Assembly (NCBI GenBank): GCA_963921195.1
Contig: OY992537.1
Span: 201,958,581-202,022,580 of the forward strand
Reading direction: 5' to 3'
Source of the DNA: Pegoplata infirma
Lineage: Eukaryota; Arthropoda; Insecta; Diptera; Anthomyiidae
Length of the DNA stretch: 64,000 nucleotides
A program made the translations under genes and the position numbers. The stretch's first letter is position 1. Each line of letters opens with the position of its first letter. Positions 1 through 11,439 of the stretch are shown here, piece by piece. The notes under the pieces were generated by a model. That model worked only from the letters and a program-made list of their open reading frames with translations. It did not search any database and was not told where the DNA came from.

Positions 1-1007
1 TTCTTGTAGTTTTACAAGCTTTTTACCAATAAAATTGTAAATTTACAATTTTTTTCACGCTATAAAACTTACAAGGAGGTCTCGTTACTGTACTAGATTT
101 TTTGCTATCTCCTATTTTACGAGAATTCCTAGTAAAAATTACGAGCTTTTCTGTAATTTTACAAGCTTTTTACCAATAAAATTGTTACTTTATAACTTTG
201 TTACTTTATAAAACTTACAAGAAATTCTCGTAAATTTACTAGATTTTTTTTGTAAAAAAAAGTTGGAAACTACAAAACTACAAAAAACAAGTGAGAGTGT
301 TAAATTCGGCTGTGCCGAATCTTTTATACCCTCCAAAATGTAAAAAAAAAAAAAATTGTCAGGGGCGTTTGTTTTTTTTGGGGGGGGGGGGGTGATGGGG
401 TTAGTGGGGGATGTTGACATCACCTTCCCATCCCGATAAATATAACAAATGTTTCATTTATTTAACAAAAATACAAAAAAACATGTAAAAAAGTGTATTT
501 TTTCAGATGTTGGTTTAGTTCTTCAAGGGGGAACTTTTTTCCCCCTGGTCCGATTTTGTTCATTTACGAACTTAACCTGCCTATTAATATAAGACATATT
601 TGTGCCAAATGTCAGGAGTCTAGCTCTTTTATTTTGGACTGCATCGTGTTAACTACAGACGGACAGACGGACGGACAGACGGACGGACGGACGGACATCG
701 CTAAAATGTCTTAGAATCGATCACTGATCATAAATATATATACTTTATGGGGTCCTAGACCGATATTTTGATGCGTTACACACGGAATGACATACTGTAG
801 TTGGAGGGTATAAAAACGTAAATTTTGATCGAAAATTTTGGAAAAAATTCAAAATTTGTAATATTACAAAAAAAAATTGTAAAATTACAAAAAAATGTAA
901 ATTTTGATCGAAAATTTTTTGTTAAAAACAAGGAAAACTGTAAAATATTGGTAAAATGGGACTACGAGATTTTTTTAGTAATTTGACAAGGTTTTTTTGT
1001 GTGTAAT
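1..1007. mobile_element. CACNCAAAA-ended inverted-repeat element (variant C), truncated by window edge
   Basis: The sequence is a low-complexity mixture of 'TTGTAAAATTAC', 'ACTAG' and 'CTCGTAAAATAGGAGGTAGC' motifs. The same motifs fill 9282-9940 and the well-bounded copy at 39320-39848. The right end reads TTTTTTTGTGTG followed by TA, as expected for this family. The left end is outside the window. A DINE-like element at 287-815 interrupts it. No coding potential. Confidence 0.55.
287..815 (+). mobile_element. DINE/INE-1-like (Helentron-type) element, family 1, near complete
   Basis: It starts with AACAAGTGAGAG and a TTCGGCTGTGCCGAA hairpin followed by 'TATACCCTCCA'. It has a poly-G tract near 383, an internal (GGAC)n tract at about 660-697, then 'GACATCGCTAAAATG', 'ATATATATACTTTATGGGG', and a terminal TTGGAGGGTATAAAA. 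This architecture matches what I remember of Drosophila INE-1. The element is non-coding and presumably non-autonomous. It lies inside the variant C element. Confidence 0.7.
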
Positions 1008-2037
1008 TGAAATTGCTACAACCGCATGACTGGGTACGAAACCCTCAAAAATGGGGTTGGAATATTTAAGGTTATGTCAACATAATTTGTTCCCTGAGTG
1101 TTTACTTGCTGTTGCTTCGAAAAGTTTGGTACTGAATATGAGCAATATCGGTTCAGCGAATCATAAGTTTATTCCATTCCACATAACAAAAATGCTTTCG
1201 ATCGGCAGGAGATATTTGATTCCGGATGGTATTTAAAGAAGTTGTTGTACAAACACATTGAATTTTTTTTACCAGCCTTTGAAAATATTATCATTTCATT
1301 TTGAGTACATCAAAAATGAAGTCTAGGGAATCATACACGATCGATTTAAAGTCGATTTATTTCTGTCCACCTGTCTGTTGAAATCAATTTTGTGACTAAG
1401 GTATAAGACTTAGAGAGACAATCATAAGCTTAAAATATTTGTAATTATTCTGGACGGATTGCTATTAAAAATCAGCAAAATCAGACAAGTGGTTTAAGTT
1501 AAGTTTACAATTCAAAAATGAAATTTTTATTTCCGTTTAAAAAAAAATAATTTTCACCACACCACTGATGATATTTTTCATAATTTCTTTTACATTATCT
1601 CACATATTTAGCATCATGTGATCATCACAATTTACCATAATGTTCCAGCTTCTTAATCCATTTTATACATAATCATTTAGATATTTTTGTTCCTAATTAC
1701 CATTGCATGTCCATAAAAATTAACTTAACTACATTAATGTTCTATGTATTCTTGTTTTTCCAGTTTTTTTTAGTTCATTTACATTCATTTTAATTTATTA
1801 ATTTATGGAAAAAATAATTATTAGCAGCATCATGACGACACAAACCCCAACATACAGAAAAAAAACATCTTAATAAATCTTTTAACTAAAAAAAGAGAGT
1901 AAGAAAAAATTTTACCAAAAGCAAAAAAAAAAAATATTGAAAATCCAACTTTATAATTTAAACCCCCCTTTTAACTGTATTGTATAGCAGAAAGGAAAAA
2001 AATATATATCGAGGGCTTATATGTTTTAAAAACCCTC
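1008..2037. other. A+T-rich stretch, no gene recognised
   Basis: No convincing coding region. About 1320-1500 carries DINE-like words (a short 'CTGTCCACCTGTCTGTTG' segment and 'CAAAATCAGACAAGTGGTT'). The rest is simple A+T-rich sequence. Confidence 0.4.
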
Positions 2038-2100
2038 TACAAGTAAAAAAATTATAACCAGTCAAAACCGACCATTTAAAAATAGCTCCCAAGTCCGAGT
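2038..2100 (+). mobile_element. DINE-like family 2 left-end fragment
   Basis: 'ACAAGTAAAAAAATTATAAC' followed by 'CAGTCAAAACCGACCATTT' matches the left end of the fuller copy at 4918-5728. Only the terminal hairpin region remains. Confidence 0.5.
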
Positions 2101-2129
2101 ATGAACCATTTAACACTTTTAGGATATTA

Positions 2130-2760
2130 AAAAGTTGTATTGGTTCTTTTGGTAAAAATGTACCATTTTTGTCCTTTTTTAAATGTACAAAAATAGTACT
2201 TTTTATCCAAAAAGTTTCAAAATACTCTTATTTTTCGATTTAGAGATAAAAATTGTACTTTTTTTTTAAAAAAGTTCAAAAATTGTACTTTTTGATAAAA
2301 AAACGTTATTGCACTTTTTTTAAAAAAAAAATTTAAACAATTTTTGTTATTGTTGATAAAAAAAAGCATAATTTTTGTACACTAAAAAAACTCAAAAGTT
2401 GGATTTTTTAATAAAAAAAAGTTCAAAAGTTGTACTTTTTGATAAAAAAAATTTTAAAATTGTACTTTTTGTTAAAAATGTACAGAAATAATACTGGCCC
2501 AGTAAAAATGTGCCCAATTTTCGGATAATATTATATCAAAAATTGTATGCAGTTATATATAATAGTATATAATTAGATGTAATTTTATCCGAAAATTTGT
2601 CAATTTTTTAATAGAGTTTTTAATAAAAAAGGGACTAATTTTGTACATTAAAAAAAGTACAAAATAGACTTTTTTAAAAAAAAAGTACCAAAACAGAGCT
2701 TTTTTATAAAAAGAACTATTTTGGTACTTTTTTAACATGTTTTTGGTACTTTTTATAAAA
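2130..2760. repeat. Degenerate hairpin minisatellite, core TACTTTTT-AAAAAGTA
   Basis: Units of about 28-32 bp repeat 'GTACTTTTTnnnAAAAAGT', each able to form a short hairpin. Copies are diverged and partly in opposite orientation. A second, tidier block of the same unit is at 5880-6090. Confidence 0.6.
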
Positions 2761-2861
2761 GAGTTTTTATACCCTCCACTCTAGTGATAGAGGGTATATA
2801 TAAGTTTGTCATTCCGTTTGTAACACCTCGAAATATTGGTCTAGGACCCCATAAAGTATAT

Positions 2862-4332
2862 GGGGCATTCCATGTCAAATCGGACACTTTGAATAATTTT
2901 TTTTTAGATTTTCCCAATTTGTTTACAGTTTTTAGTACCTTTTGAAAACTCCTTCGTGGTAAATTTTCAGATTTTTTTGATGACCCGTTCAAAAGATATC
3001 GAATTTTTAAAAATTGGTAGTTTGTTCCTTTACTTAAACTTATTTTACTCATAACTTCTTCAATAATGGTCCAAATTTCAATTTTTTTTCTTCAAAATTT
3101 TTATTTTTTTACATACTTTAAAAAAAAATCCAAAAAATTCTTAAAAGTGCTCTAAAATGCGATTTTTAAGTTTTAAAATTTAAATCACATTTTTAAAAAT
3201 GTACGTACTCTTTGATTTTTTTGAAATTTGTTTGTGTAAAACTTCTATCGATTCTACGAAAATTTTTTTTAAATTTTTTAAAAAAATTTTATTGTAATTT
3301 TCCAATCTTAGAATCATTTCTACTGCTCCAATGGTGCGTCATAGGGGGGTCATTTCCAAGACCCACTCCCATTAATTTTTACGTGAAAACATTTCTTTGG
3401 AACAAACTAATACCCTATCTCCAATTTTGAAAGGGGCTCCCACACAAAATGACATTTTTTAATATTTGCTCCAACCGCTCTAACTGCCCTACGAGTGCCC
3501 TTAGAGCAATCAAATGTAGGACCAACCCACAATATTTTTTTAGTCCAAACATTTTCTCTCAACACACCTACCCCCTATCTTTAACTATTAAGGTGGTTCC
3601 CATACAATTTTTTTTTATTTTTGTAAATTTGTTTTATTTAATTTAATCTACCGGTCCAATGGTGCTTCCGAGAGGGGTCATTAATGAGACCGGCCCCCAT
3701 TTATTTTTACCCTACAACATTTTTTTAAAACGTACCTATGACCTATCTCCACTCCCAAAGTAGGCTTCCATTCAAATTTACATTTTTATAAAATTTGCTC
3801 CAACTGTTACTTAGGGAGTGGAGATAAGGCGTAGGTATGTTTTAAAAAAATGTTGCAGGGTAAAAATAAATGGGGTCGGTCTCACTAATGACCCCTCTCG
3901 GACGCACCATTGGACCAGTAGAAGCTGATTAAATAAAACAAATTTACAAAAAATAAAAAAAAATTGTAACAAAAAAATCGAAGAGTACAAACATTTTCAA
4001 AAATTAGATTTAAATTTTAAAACTTAAAAATCCCATACTAAAGGGCTTTTAAGAATTTTTTGGGATTTTTTTTTTAAAAATAAGTAAAAAAAACAAAAAT
4101 TTTGAAAAAAAATTTGAAATTTGGAAAATTATTGAAGAAGTTATGAGTAAAAGAAGTTTGAGTAAAGGAACAAACTACCAATTTTTAAAATTCGATATCT
4201 TTTGGTTGGGTCATCAAAAAAATCTGAAAATTTACCACGAAGGAGTTTTCGAAGGGTACTAAAAACTGTAAACAAATTGGGAAAATCTAAAAAAAAAATG
4301 ATCAAAGTGTCCGATTTGACATGGATTGCCCC
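2862..4332. mobile_element. Large palindromic element, TIR GGGGCATTCCATGTCAAATC
   Basis: The left end (2862) and the reverse complement of the right end (4332) share GGGGC(A/T)(A/T)TCCATGTCAAATC and continue as an imperfect inverted repeat for several hundred bases. Examples are the 'CTCCTTCGTGGTAAATTTTC' segment at 2949 and its mirror near 4230. The flanks are (TA)n, so a 2-bp TSD is possible but ambiguous. Foldback-type sequence sits in the centre (3325-3935). No intact ORF; one short mirrored reading frame is shared by both arms. Confidence 0.6.
3325..3935. mobile_element. Decayed foldback-type copy nested in the palindrome
   Basis: It contains 'CCAATGGTGC', 'GGGGTCATT', 'CCCCCATTTATTTTTACC' and 'CCTATCTCCA' units in two opposed halves meeting near 3760-3815. 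These are the arm units of the foldback element at 46466-49817. Divergence is high and no core gene remains. Confidence 0.6.
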
Positions 4333-4789
4333 ATATATTCATGATCCTCGATCGATTCTAAGAATATCTAGCGATTTCCGTTCGTCCGTCCAGCCGTCTG
4401 TCTCTCTGTTGAAAACACGCTAACTTTTGAAAGATTTTACGAAGGCTCCTAAAGTTTGGAATATATGTTTGACATTTACCTGGTCAGGTTGGTATTGCAA
4501 TTTAGCGAAATCGGCCCAGTAGTTCAAAGGTTATAAGTAAAAGAGTGAATTTCGGCAAGGGTTTTTCACGAATTTACGGGATAAAAAATACGATAAGTTT
4601 CGAAGGGCAATTCTGAGAATGCTTAAGCTTGACATATATATTTTTCGTTTCTCTGGCCTATTTTTTATTGAATTTCTGCCAAATCGGTCTAGTGGTTAAA
4701 AAGTTATTAGCGAAACCATAAATTTCAGATTCGCTTCACCCTAAATTCACGTGCTGAAAAAACCGAGCATTAAAAACATTGGAAAGCCA

Positions 4790-4895
4790 CAAAATTACTT
4801 TAAAAAGTATTTTTGTCGCTCAAAAATATTTTTACACTAAAAACATTTACACTCGAAAAAAATTTTACACTCAAAAAAAAAATTAGTAATTTTTC
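4790..4895. repeat. Short tandem TTTACACTCAAAAA-type repeats
   Basis: Several imperfect 'TTTACACTCNAAAAAA' units in a row. Similar blocks are at 37910-38118 (reverse) and 40170-40240. They lie at or beside DINE-like ends. Confidence 0.5.
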
Positions 4896-4917
4896 TTTTT
4901 TTTTACAAAAATTACAA

Positions 4918-5728
4918 AAAACAAGTAAGAAAATTATAGTCGATCAAGACCGACCATTTAATCTGGACCGATTAGATCTATATGTTGTTAAATCTTTAAT
5001 AAGTCTAAAAAATACTCACAAATCAAATTTAAGTGTAATAGGCTTCTATTTGTTGACAATAAACCGCTTTAACTGAATATCGGGTGAAATTTTCACAAGG
5101 GGCCTAAGTCCAAAACTGGTCCGATTATTATCAGGTTTGATAAGGTTATTAAGGTACGCGTTTAACATACACAAACAAAATTTTAATCAAATATTTTCTA
5201 TTTTCATGAAATTTGACAGGTTTATGTGAAAATCGGGAAGGTGGATTGGGGGCTACAAGAAGAACTGGTCCGATTTATTTAAAATTCAAAGGTGATTTGT
5301 GAAGACAAAACAAGTTTGCGTGCCAAATTACGAAAATAAACCTATTATAATACGGTTATTAGAGTCATTTGAGCAAAAACTAAAGAGGACCTTTGTATGG
5401 GTGCTAGGTCTAATTATGGACATATTTTTTTCAATTTCAATAGGCTTCGTCCTTGGGCTTAAGAGAGGCTTAAGTTTCAAATTTCAAGTCAATTGATTAA
5501 AAATTGCGACCTGTATCGTGTTTACACCGTTTACATGGACAGACAGACAGACAGACAGACACACGGACGGACGGACGGACGGACGGACATCGCTAAATCG
5601 ACTCAAAAAGTGATTCTGAGTCGATCGGTATACTTAAAGGTGCGCCTAGGGCCAATATTTAGGGTAGTTACAAACATCAGCACAAACTCATTATACCCTG
5701 CACCACAGTGTGGTGTAGGGTATAAAAA
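4918..5728 (+). mobile_element. DINE-like element, family 2, near complete
   Basis: The left end 'ACAAGTAAGAAAATTATAGT' carries the hairpin GTCGATCAAGACCGAC. The internal part has a (GACA)n/(GGAC)n tract at about 5538-5585 and 'CATCGCTAAATCGACTCA'. The right end is 'ATTATACCCTGCACCACAGT' with hairpin 'GTGTGGTGTAGGGTATAA'. Reading frames inside it are spurious. Confidence 0.65.
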
Positions 5729-5732
5729 GTTT

Positions 5733-5872
5733 TTTACTCAAAATAAAATATTTCTCATCAAAATTGTTAATTTTTTTACATTAGAAAATTTACCATTCAT
5801 TAAAAAGAGTATTGTGGAGAGTATTCATAGATTCGGCCAAGTCGAATTTGACTTTTCTACTTGTTTTTATTA
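5733..5872 (-). mobile_element. DINE-like end fragment, family 3
   Basis: The reverse complement starts 'AAAACAAGTAGAAAAGTCAA' with hairpin 'ATTCGACTTGGCCGAAT'. The same end is seen at 37732 on the + strand. It directly follows the family 2 copy. Confidence 0.5.
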
Positions 5873-5879
5873 AAATTTA

Positions 5880-6090
5880 CTATATTGGTACTTTTTGTAA
5901 AAAGTACTATTTTGGCACTCTTTATAAAAGAGTGCTATTTTTGTTCATCTTATAAAAATGTAATACTTAAAAAAATACTTTTTATAAAAAGTAATATTTT
6001 GGTACTTTTTATCAAAAAGTAATATTTTGGTACTTTTTAGCAAAAAGTAATATTTTGGTACTTTTTATCAAAAAGTACTAAATGTTTTTT
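5880..6090. repeat. Tandem hairpin minisatellite, TTTTGGTACTTTTTATCAAA
   Basis: At least five imperfect copies of a roughly 28-bp unit in which TACTTTTT and AAAAAGTA pair. This is the same family as 2130-2760. Confidence 0.65.
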
Positions 6091-7129
6091 CTTTAAAAAA
6101 AAAAAAAAATAAATTGAAATGAAATGAAATGAAGACATCTGAACACATTTTTTAGCCCAGAAGTACATTTGTTATAATTTACGCATGTGAAAAAAATTAA
6201 AATCTGTAGTGTAAAAGGAAAAATTCAGCTAAGGTATTACATCCCTTCAGAAGTCAACTTTAAATATTTTTTTGTTCTCATTCTCAAAATAGAAATTTGT
6301 GTTCCACAGTGATATAAGCCCTCGATATTATCTTGTAGTTTGCAAAAAAAAATATATATATTGTTGGACATGCATTTTTAATATTAGCCATAAAAATTAT
6401 ATAAAGAAAATTATGCATTACAAAACTTTTTTTGAAAACTCTTAACATCTTTGTGATGCTACTTACAGCTGGGCGATAAACATACAAGGAAGGTATAACA
6501 AGTGATATACATTGATTTGATACAGAGTTTTCGGGGAACTTTTTTTTTAACATGATTCCAAATGCAGCAAATTTAAGAATACATTTCTTAGAAAAAAGTT
6601 TTAATTGATTTTTTCGAAAAATATAATTGATCTCAGAATTTTCAAAGAAATGTTTCAAAAATTTTTTAAATATTTAGCGCATTTTTTATAGTTTTTAGTG
6701 CATATTATAGCATTTTTAGTGCATATTTTTGTTCTTTTGAAAAAATACATAGTTTTATTAGTACATGAAAGACCTTTCCCTGGTAATTATTGCCTTATTA
6801 ATTATTTCTGACTTCACTTAGGCATTCCTTCCCTTTTAAGATTTTCTAAATTTTACCATCTTTGGACAAAAAAAAAATATGATAATTTAAAACGTTCGGT
6901 AAGCAAAGAGAAAATGAAGTATATTTTTCTGTGTTTTTTTTTTTGTTTATTATAAAAGTGATGATACTGTTGTCTGAAAATACTTATTAACTTTAATTAG
7001 GTAGTACAAGTAGTAGTTTTTAAATGAGATGTTTCATGTTGCTACATGATGCACCATCATTCAGCCACTAGTTGCAACAGCAGCTAAAAGAAAAACTAAA
7101 AGTTAAGTTGGTCAAAAAAAAAATATAAA
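6091..7129. other. A+T-rich stretch, no gene recognised
   Basis: No supported gene. About 6660-6770 has several 'TTTTTAGTGCATATTTT' words, like the interior of the hAT-type elements at 28006 and 33081, so a decayed relative is possible. The remainder is unassigned. Confidence 0.35.
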
Positions 7130-7457
7130 CAGTGACTCAAACATATAATGGAATAGTTTAAATTTGATAGCAGTTATTTTAAGGAAAAGTTAACAATACA
7201 ACCTATATTGTAAATTTTTTAAGCTTCAATTTAAGCTTGAAAGCGTCCAGATTGAGCAAATATTAAAAGAGTTACGAGGGTCGTGCTGGAAAAGGAAATT
7301 AATTAAATACATTTTTTAGAAAATTTTTTAAAAATATTTTTAAGTCGATTTTTTCAAACTTATAACATTATAAATTTAAAAAATGGTCTAATAGTTTTTA
7401 TTCAGTGATCAACTTATTTTTCCAACAACACAAACAAAGAACTAAATTGTTTTAATA

Positions 7458-8265
7458 CAGTAGAAGAAATCCGCATTTTTTGGCCTCCAATACTTTTGAC
7501 CACCAATTTTTTTGTAAACAAAGAAAAGAATTTATTGTTTATTAATTTAATTACACCTAAGTGTATAGTAATGAAATATTAAAATATTTTTAATATTTCT
7601 TTGTTTACAAAAAAAGTTGGTGGGCAAAAGAATTGGAGGTAAAACAAGTAAAAAAGTTAAATTCGGCCTTGCCGAATGTAGTGATACCCTCCACAATTTA
7701 AAAAAGATTATTGAAAAAAACTTTATTTAAAAAGAAATTACTTTTGGAAAAAAAAATTTTGAAAAAAAAATTTCCGAAAAAAAAAAATTTGGTAAACCAA
7801 AAATCCGCGATTTTTTTCTTTTTTTGTCAAAAAAATATGTTCGTACTTGTTTAAATACCATTTGGTGTTCAATTACGTTCACATATGTCAACCAGCAGCC
7901 GAATTAAAGCATTTTGTATTTTTAGGTTATGTTGAATGTACTAAAATTTTGAGGGTGTCCTTACATTTTCGTTCATAAGTTTTGAATTGCTGAACCGATA
8001 TCGCTCAAATGCAATACCAAACTTCTCGGAAGAACTTCCAATAAATATGTAAAGTTTCAGTCACCTCCGTGTAATATTTTGGCCGTGATCACCATTTCCA
8101 CAGACGGACATCGCTAGAATGTCTTAAAATCGATCGGTGATCATGAATATATATACTTTATGGGGTCCCAGACCGATATTTCAATGAGTTACACACGGAA
8201 TGACAAACTTATATATACCCTCCTTCACTAAGTGGAGGGTATAAGAATGCGGATTTCTTCTACTG
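7458..8265. mobile_element. Inner Tc1-like MITE, TIR CAGTAGAAGAAATCCGCATT
   Basis: The left end CAGTAGAAGAAATCCGCATT and the right end (reverse complement CAGTAGAAGAAATCCGCATT) are both flanked by TA. It sits at the centre of the outer palindrome, at the same place as the 213-bp homologue 13615-13827. A 600-bp DINE has landed inside it. Confidence 0.7.
7643..8244 (+). mobile_element. DINE-like element, family 1
   Basis: The left end 'ACAAGTAAAAAAGTTAAA' is followed by hairpin TTCGGCCTTGCCGAA and 'GATACCCTCCACA'. The right part has 'GACATCGCTAGAATGTC', 'ATATATATACTTTATGGGG' and terminal 'AAGTGGAGGGTATAAG'. The (GGAC)n tract is reduced to one unit. Confidence 0.7.
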
Positions 8266-8542
8266 TATTTAAAAAATTTAATTTTAATTTAAAATTTGAT
8301 GCAGAAAATATTTGTTGATCACTGAATAAAAACCATTTTTTTAATATTCATTGTTTTGAATCGACTTAGAAATAATTTAAATAAAATTTATCTAAAATGT
8401 CTTTAACAAATTTATTTTTCCAGCGCGATCCTCGTATCTCATTTAATATTTTCTCAATCTGGACACTATAAAGCTTAAATTAAAACTCGAAAAATTTCCT
8501 GTATAGCACTGTTTAAAAAAAATAGTCGATTAATAATAATCT

Positions 8543-8955
8543 CCCGAGTAAAAAAGTTTTGATATAATCATATATTTTGTGATATAATTATATATAAATT
8601 GATCTATCATTTAATCCAAAAAATGGAGGATCCAAAAATATATGATTATATCTTATTAAATCAAATTTGATATTATTAGACATAATTAAATCCCGAAAAT
8701 GGAACGGTAAATTTCATCTAATTTGATATTGAAGATCATATTAGATCTAATAAGATATAATTATATATTATTATATCTTAATAGATCTAATTTTATATAA
8801 TATCAAATTTGATAATATTTACCGTTCCATTTTTGGGATCTAATTATATCTAATTATATCAAATTTGATCTAATAAGATATAATCACACATTTTTGGATC
8901 CTCCATTTTTGGGATCAAATGATATATAGCGCCGTATTATTTTTTTTTAGTCGGG
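8543..8955. mobile_element. A+T-rich palindromic MITE, TIR CCCGAGTAAAAA
   Basis: The ends are CCCGAGTAAAAAA and, in reverse complement, CCCGACTAAAAAAA, with a CT on each side as a possible 2-bp TSD. Long mirrored interior arms include 'AATGGAGGATCC', 'GGAACGGTAAA' and 'AAATTTGATAT', meeting near 8770. A related element is at 53573-53985. Confidence 0.65.
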
Positions 8956-9281
8956 CTGGTTTAGGTCTGACATCTTTTCCTTAAAAGAACTGCTATCAAA
9001 TTTATACTATTCCATTATATATTTGACTCACTGTATAGTAGTTGATGTTGCTTTTAAGTAGCATCTGTAATTTTCTTTATTAAAATACATACAAAAACAA
9101 TAACATGAATTCAACAAGAAAATAATCAAAATGTTAAAAAAAATGAAAAAATTTCACTTTAATTTTCTTTACAAAACATTTGTTAACTTTTTTTGTTTCA
9201 CTTAATTACAATTTCATTAAGGAATTGAATATCGAAAATGAAAATTAAAAAATACTTTCAAGGAAATTCTAAAAAAAATAA

Positions 9282-9940
9282 GGAAAATTTAAACAAAATT
9301 ACCACAAAAAGTCCCGTTATCCCATTTTACCAATATTTGACAGTAATCCTTTTTTTTGACAAAAAGTTTTCGTTCGAAATTTAATTTTTTCGTTTTAATT
9401 TAACAATTTTTTCGCAAAATGTCCAAATTTCCAAAAGAACTCCTTGTAAGTACTGTCGCATCAAAAAAGTTGTAAATTTAGAATTTTTTTGGTAAAAAAT
9501 TTGTAAAATTACAAAAAAGCTGGTATTTTTTACCAGAAAATCTCGTTAAATAGGAAGTAGCACAAAATCTAGTAAAGTCACGATAAGTCCTTGTAATTTT
9601 TTCGCGTCCAAAAAATTGTAAGTTTACAATTAAAAAATTTGTACAAAGTAAAAAATTTGTAAAATTACAAAAAAGCTGGTAATTTTTACTAGAAATTCTC
9701 GTAAAATAGGAGGTAGCACAAAATCTAGTAAAGTCACGATAAATCCTTGTAATTTTTTCGCGTCCAAAAAGTTGTAAATTTACAATTTTATTGGTAAAAT
9801 TCTCGTAATTTTTTTTTTTAATTTTACAAGCTTTTTACCCATAAAATTGTAGTTTTTACTAGGAACGTAAAAAAGGAGGTAGCACAACATTTTTTTCGAG
9901 GCTTTTTTTGGTAATTTTACAAGATTTTTTTTTTTTAGTG
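9282..9940. mobile_element. CACNCAAAA-family element, variant C copy
   Basis: It shares 'GTTATCCCATTTTACCAATA' and a repeated block of about 151 bp ('AATCTAGTAAAGTCACGATA', at 9569 and 9720) with the other variant C copies. The right end is 'TTTTTTAGTG' followed by TA. The left TIR is not clear. Confidence 0.55.
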
Positions 9941-9997
9941 TAAGTAGAGTTTCTCTCTCCATTAAAACCGCATCACGAAATCCACCTTAATTTTAAA

Positions 9998-11010
9998 AAT
10001 GGTAGTAATTTCGTCCACAATGCATTTCTTTGCCATAAAATCTTTTTAAAACTTTTTGTAACTTTAAAATGTCAAAGTTTACATTTTATTTTTTTTGTTT
10101 TAAAACATTGGGAGGAAAAAGAATACGCTACAACATACATAATTTTAGTATTGAGACAAATTCTTCTGAATCGACGAACTTCTTTTCTGCTTTCATTGTA
10201 TTTTTCATTGCGATCCTCAATTTTGCCCCTGCTTGGGCGCCATATTCATGAAAATTCTGTTAATGAATTTTTTGAGTTTCTGGTTGTATTATTTTTTATC
10301 TGGAGAAAATTTCATAACCCATCGACTTTGTTATTATGGAATACCTAATTTTTAAAATTGATCGGTTATTGAGAAACTCTTATTTTAATTAATTGTTGTT
10401 TCTTACCATAATAACATCGGGCGGATAGAGAGTACGCCGAAAATTTTGGTATTGAGACAATTTCTTCTGAAACGACGAACTTCTCTTCTGCTTCTATTGT
10501 ATCATTCATTGCGATTTTTAATTGGGGCCCCGCCATTTTTATGATGTTAATTAAATTTCTGAATATCTGGTATTATTTTTTATCGCATGCAAATTTCATA
10601 ATTGATGGGCTTTATTATTACGAAACACAAAGTTTTTAAAACTTATCGGTTATAAAAAGAGCTCAATTTCTAACATATTCTAGCGATGTTCTTCTTTCTG
10701 TTTACAGCAACGATAAATCCAAACCATATGATAGGCAGGTTATGTTTTTAAATTGACAAAATCGATTGGAGAGAAAAGTTTTCCCTTGTAAAACTGTAAC
10801 AAAAACACACATTTTCTAACAATTTGAAACACTTCTATCACAGATGGAGTTTGTAAACTTTTAAAAATGGTATTAATTTCGTCCTCTTTACATTTCTTTG
10901 CCAAATTATCTTTATAAAACTTCAAAATGTCAATGTTAACATAGTCATGCAATGGAAAATTTTAACTTTTTTGTTGCTTCCTTGCAACAATTACATCGGG
11001 TGGATAAAGA
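9998..11010 (-). pseudogene. Tandem array of decayed coding-like units, unknown family
   Basis: Two units of roughly 300 bp (about 10106-10370 and 10413-10655) and a partial third repeat the same text. Read on the minus strand they give related peptides: 'EAEEKFVVSEEIVSIPK', 'KAEKKFVDSEEFVSILK', and then 'YRILYPPDVIVARKQ' or its diverged forms. The longest open stretch (10740-10952, 70 codons) has a second block, 'ILKFYKDNLAKKC', whose diverged twin lies at about 10000-10090. Substitutions partly preserve the reading, which suggests past coding. Stops and shifts show decay. I do not recognise the family; a transposon protein or a duplicated host gene fragment are both possible. Confidence 0.4.
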
Positions 11011-11029
11011 ATACGATAGAACATAGATG

Positions 11030-11182
11030 GTTTTGGTGGACTGATTTTCTCAAATTTCAATAGGCTTCGTCCTTGGGCCAAAATATGCTTAAGTTTCCAA
11101 TTTCAAGTCTATTGATTGAAAAATGCGACCTGTATCGTGCTTAAACCGATAGATGGACAGTACCACAGAGTGGTGTAGGGTA
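11030..11182 (+). mobile_element. DINE-like family 2 fragment with internal deletion
   Basis: 'CAATAGGCTTCGTCCTTGGG' and 'GCGACCTGTATCGTG' run to 'AGATGGACAG', then jump directly to the right-end hairpin 'TACCACAGAGTGGTGTAGGG'. The roughly 150 bp normally between them is missing. The (GAAA)n tract starts right at its 3' end. Confidence 0.6.
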
Positions 11183-11188
11183 GGTAGG

Positions 11189-11358
<170 letters not shown>

Positions 11359-11439
11359 ATTGGCCTAAAACTTAAAATATATATAAATAAGGGACGATTC
11401 TAAGAATTAATTGATAGAAAAGAAAAAAATCTAAGAATT

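Larger units (their letters stand above)
2765..4770 (-). mobile_element. DINE-like element split by a 1.47-kb insertion
   Basis: The right-end hairpin 'TATACCCTCCACTCTAGTG' and the block through 'CCCCATAAAGTATAT' lie at 2767-2861. The continuation 'ATATATTCATGATCCTCGAT', with the (CCGT) tract, lies at 4333 onward. Reading across the insert restores the usual DINE order, so this is one reverse-oriented element with a later insertion. Confidence 0.6.
7130..9033. mobile_element. Tc1/mariner-like palindromic element with three nested insertions
   Basis: TIRs read CAGTGACTCAAACATATAAT on the left and CAGTGAGTCAAATATATAAT on the right (reverse complement). TA flanks the right end; the left flank has diverged. 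Interior arms share 'AGCGTCCAGATTG' and 'TTACGAGGGTCG' with the copy at 13251-14192. Nested in order are an inner CAGTAGAAGAAATCC element (7458-8265), a DINE inside that (7643-8244), and an A+T-rich MITE in the right arm (8543-8955). No transposase frame. Confidence 0.7.
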
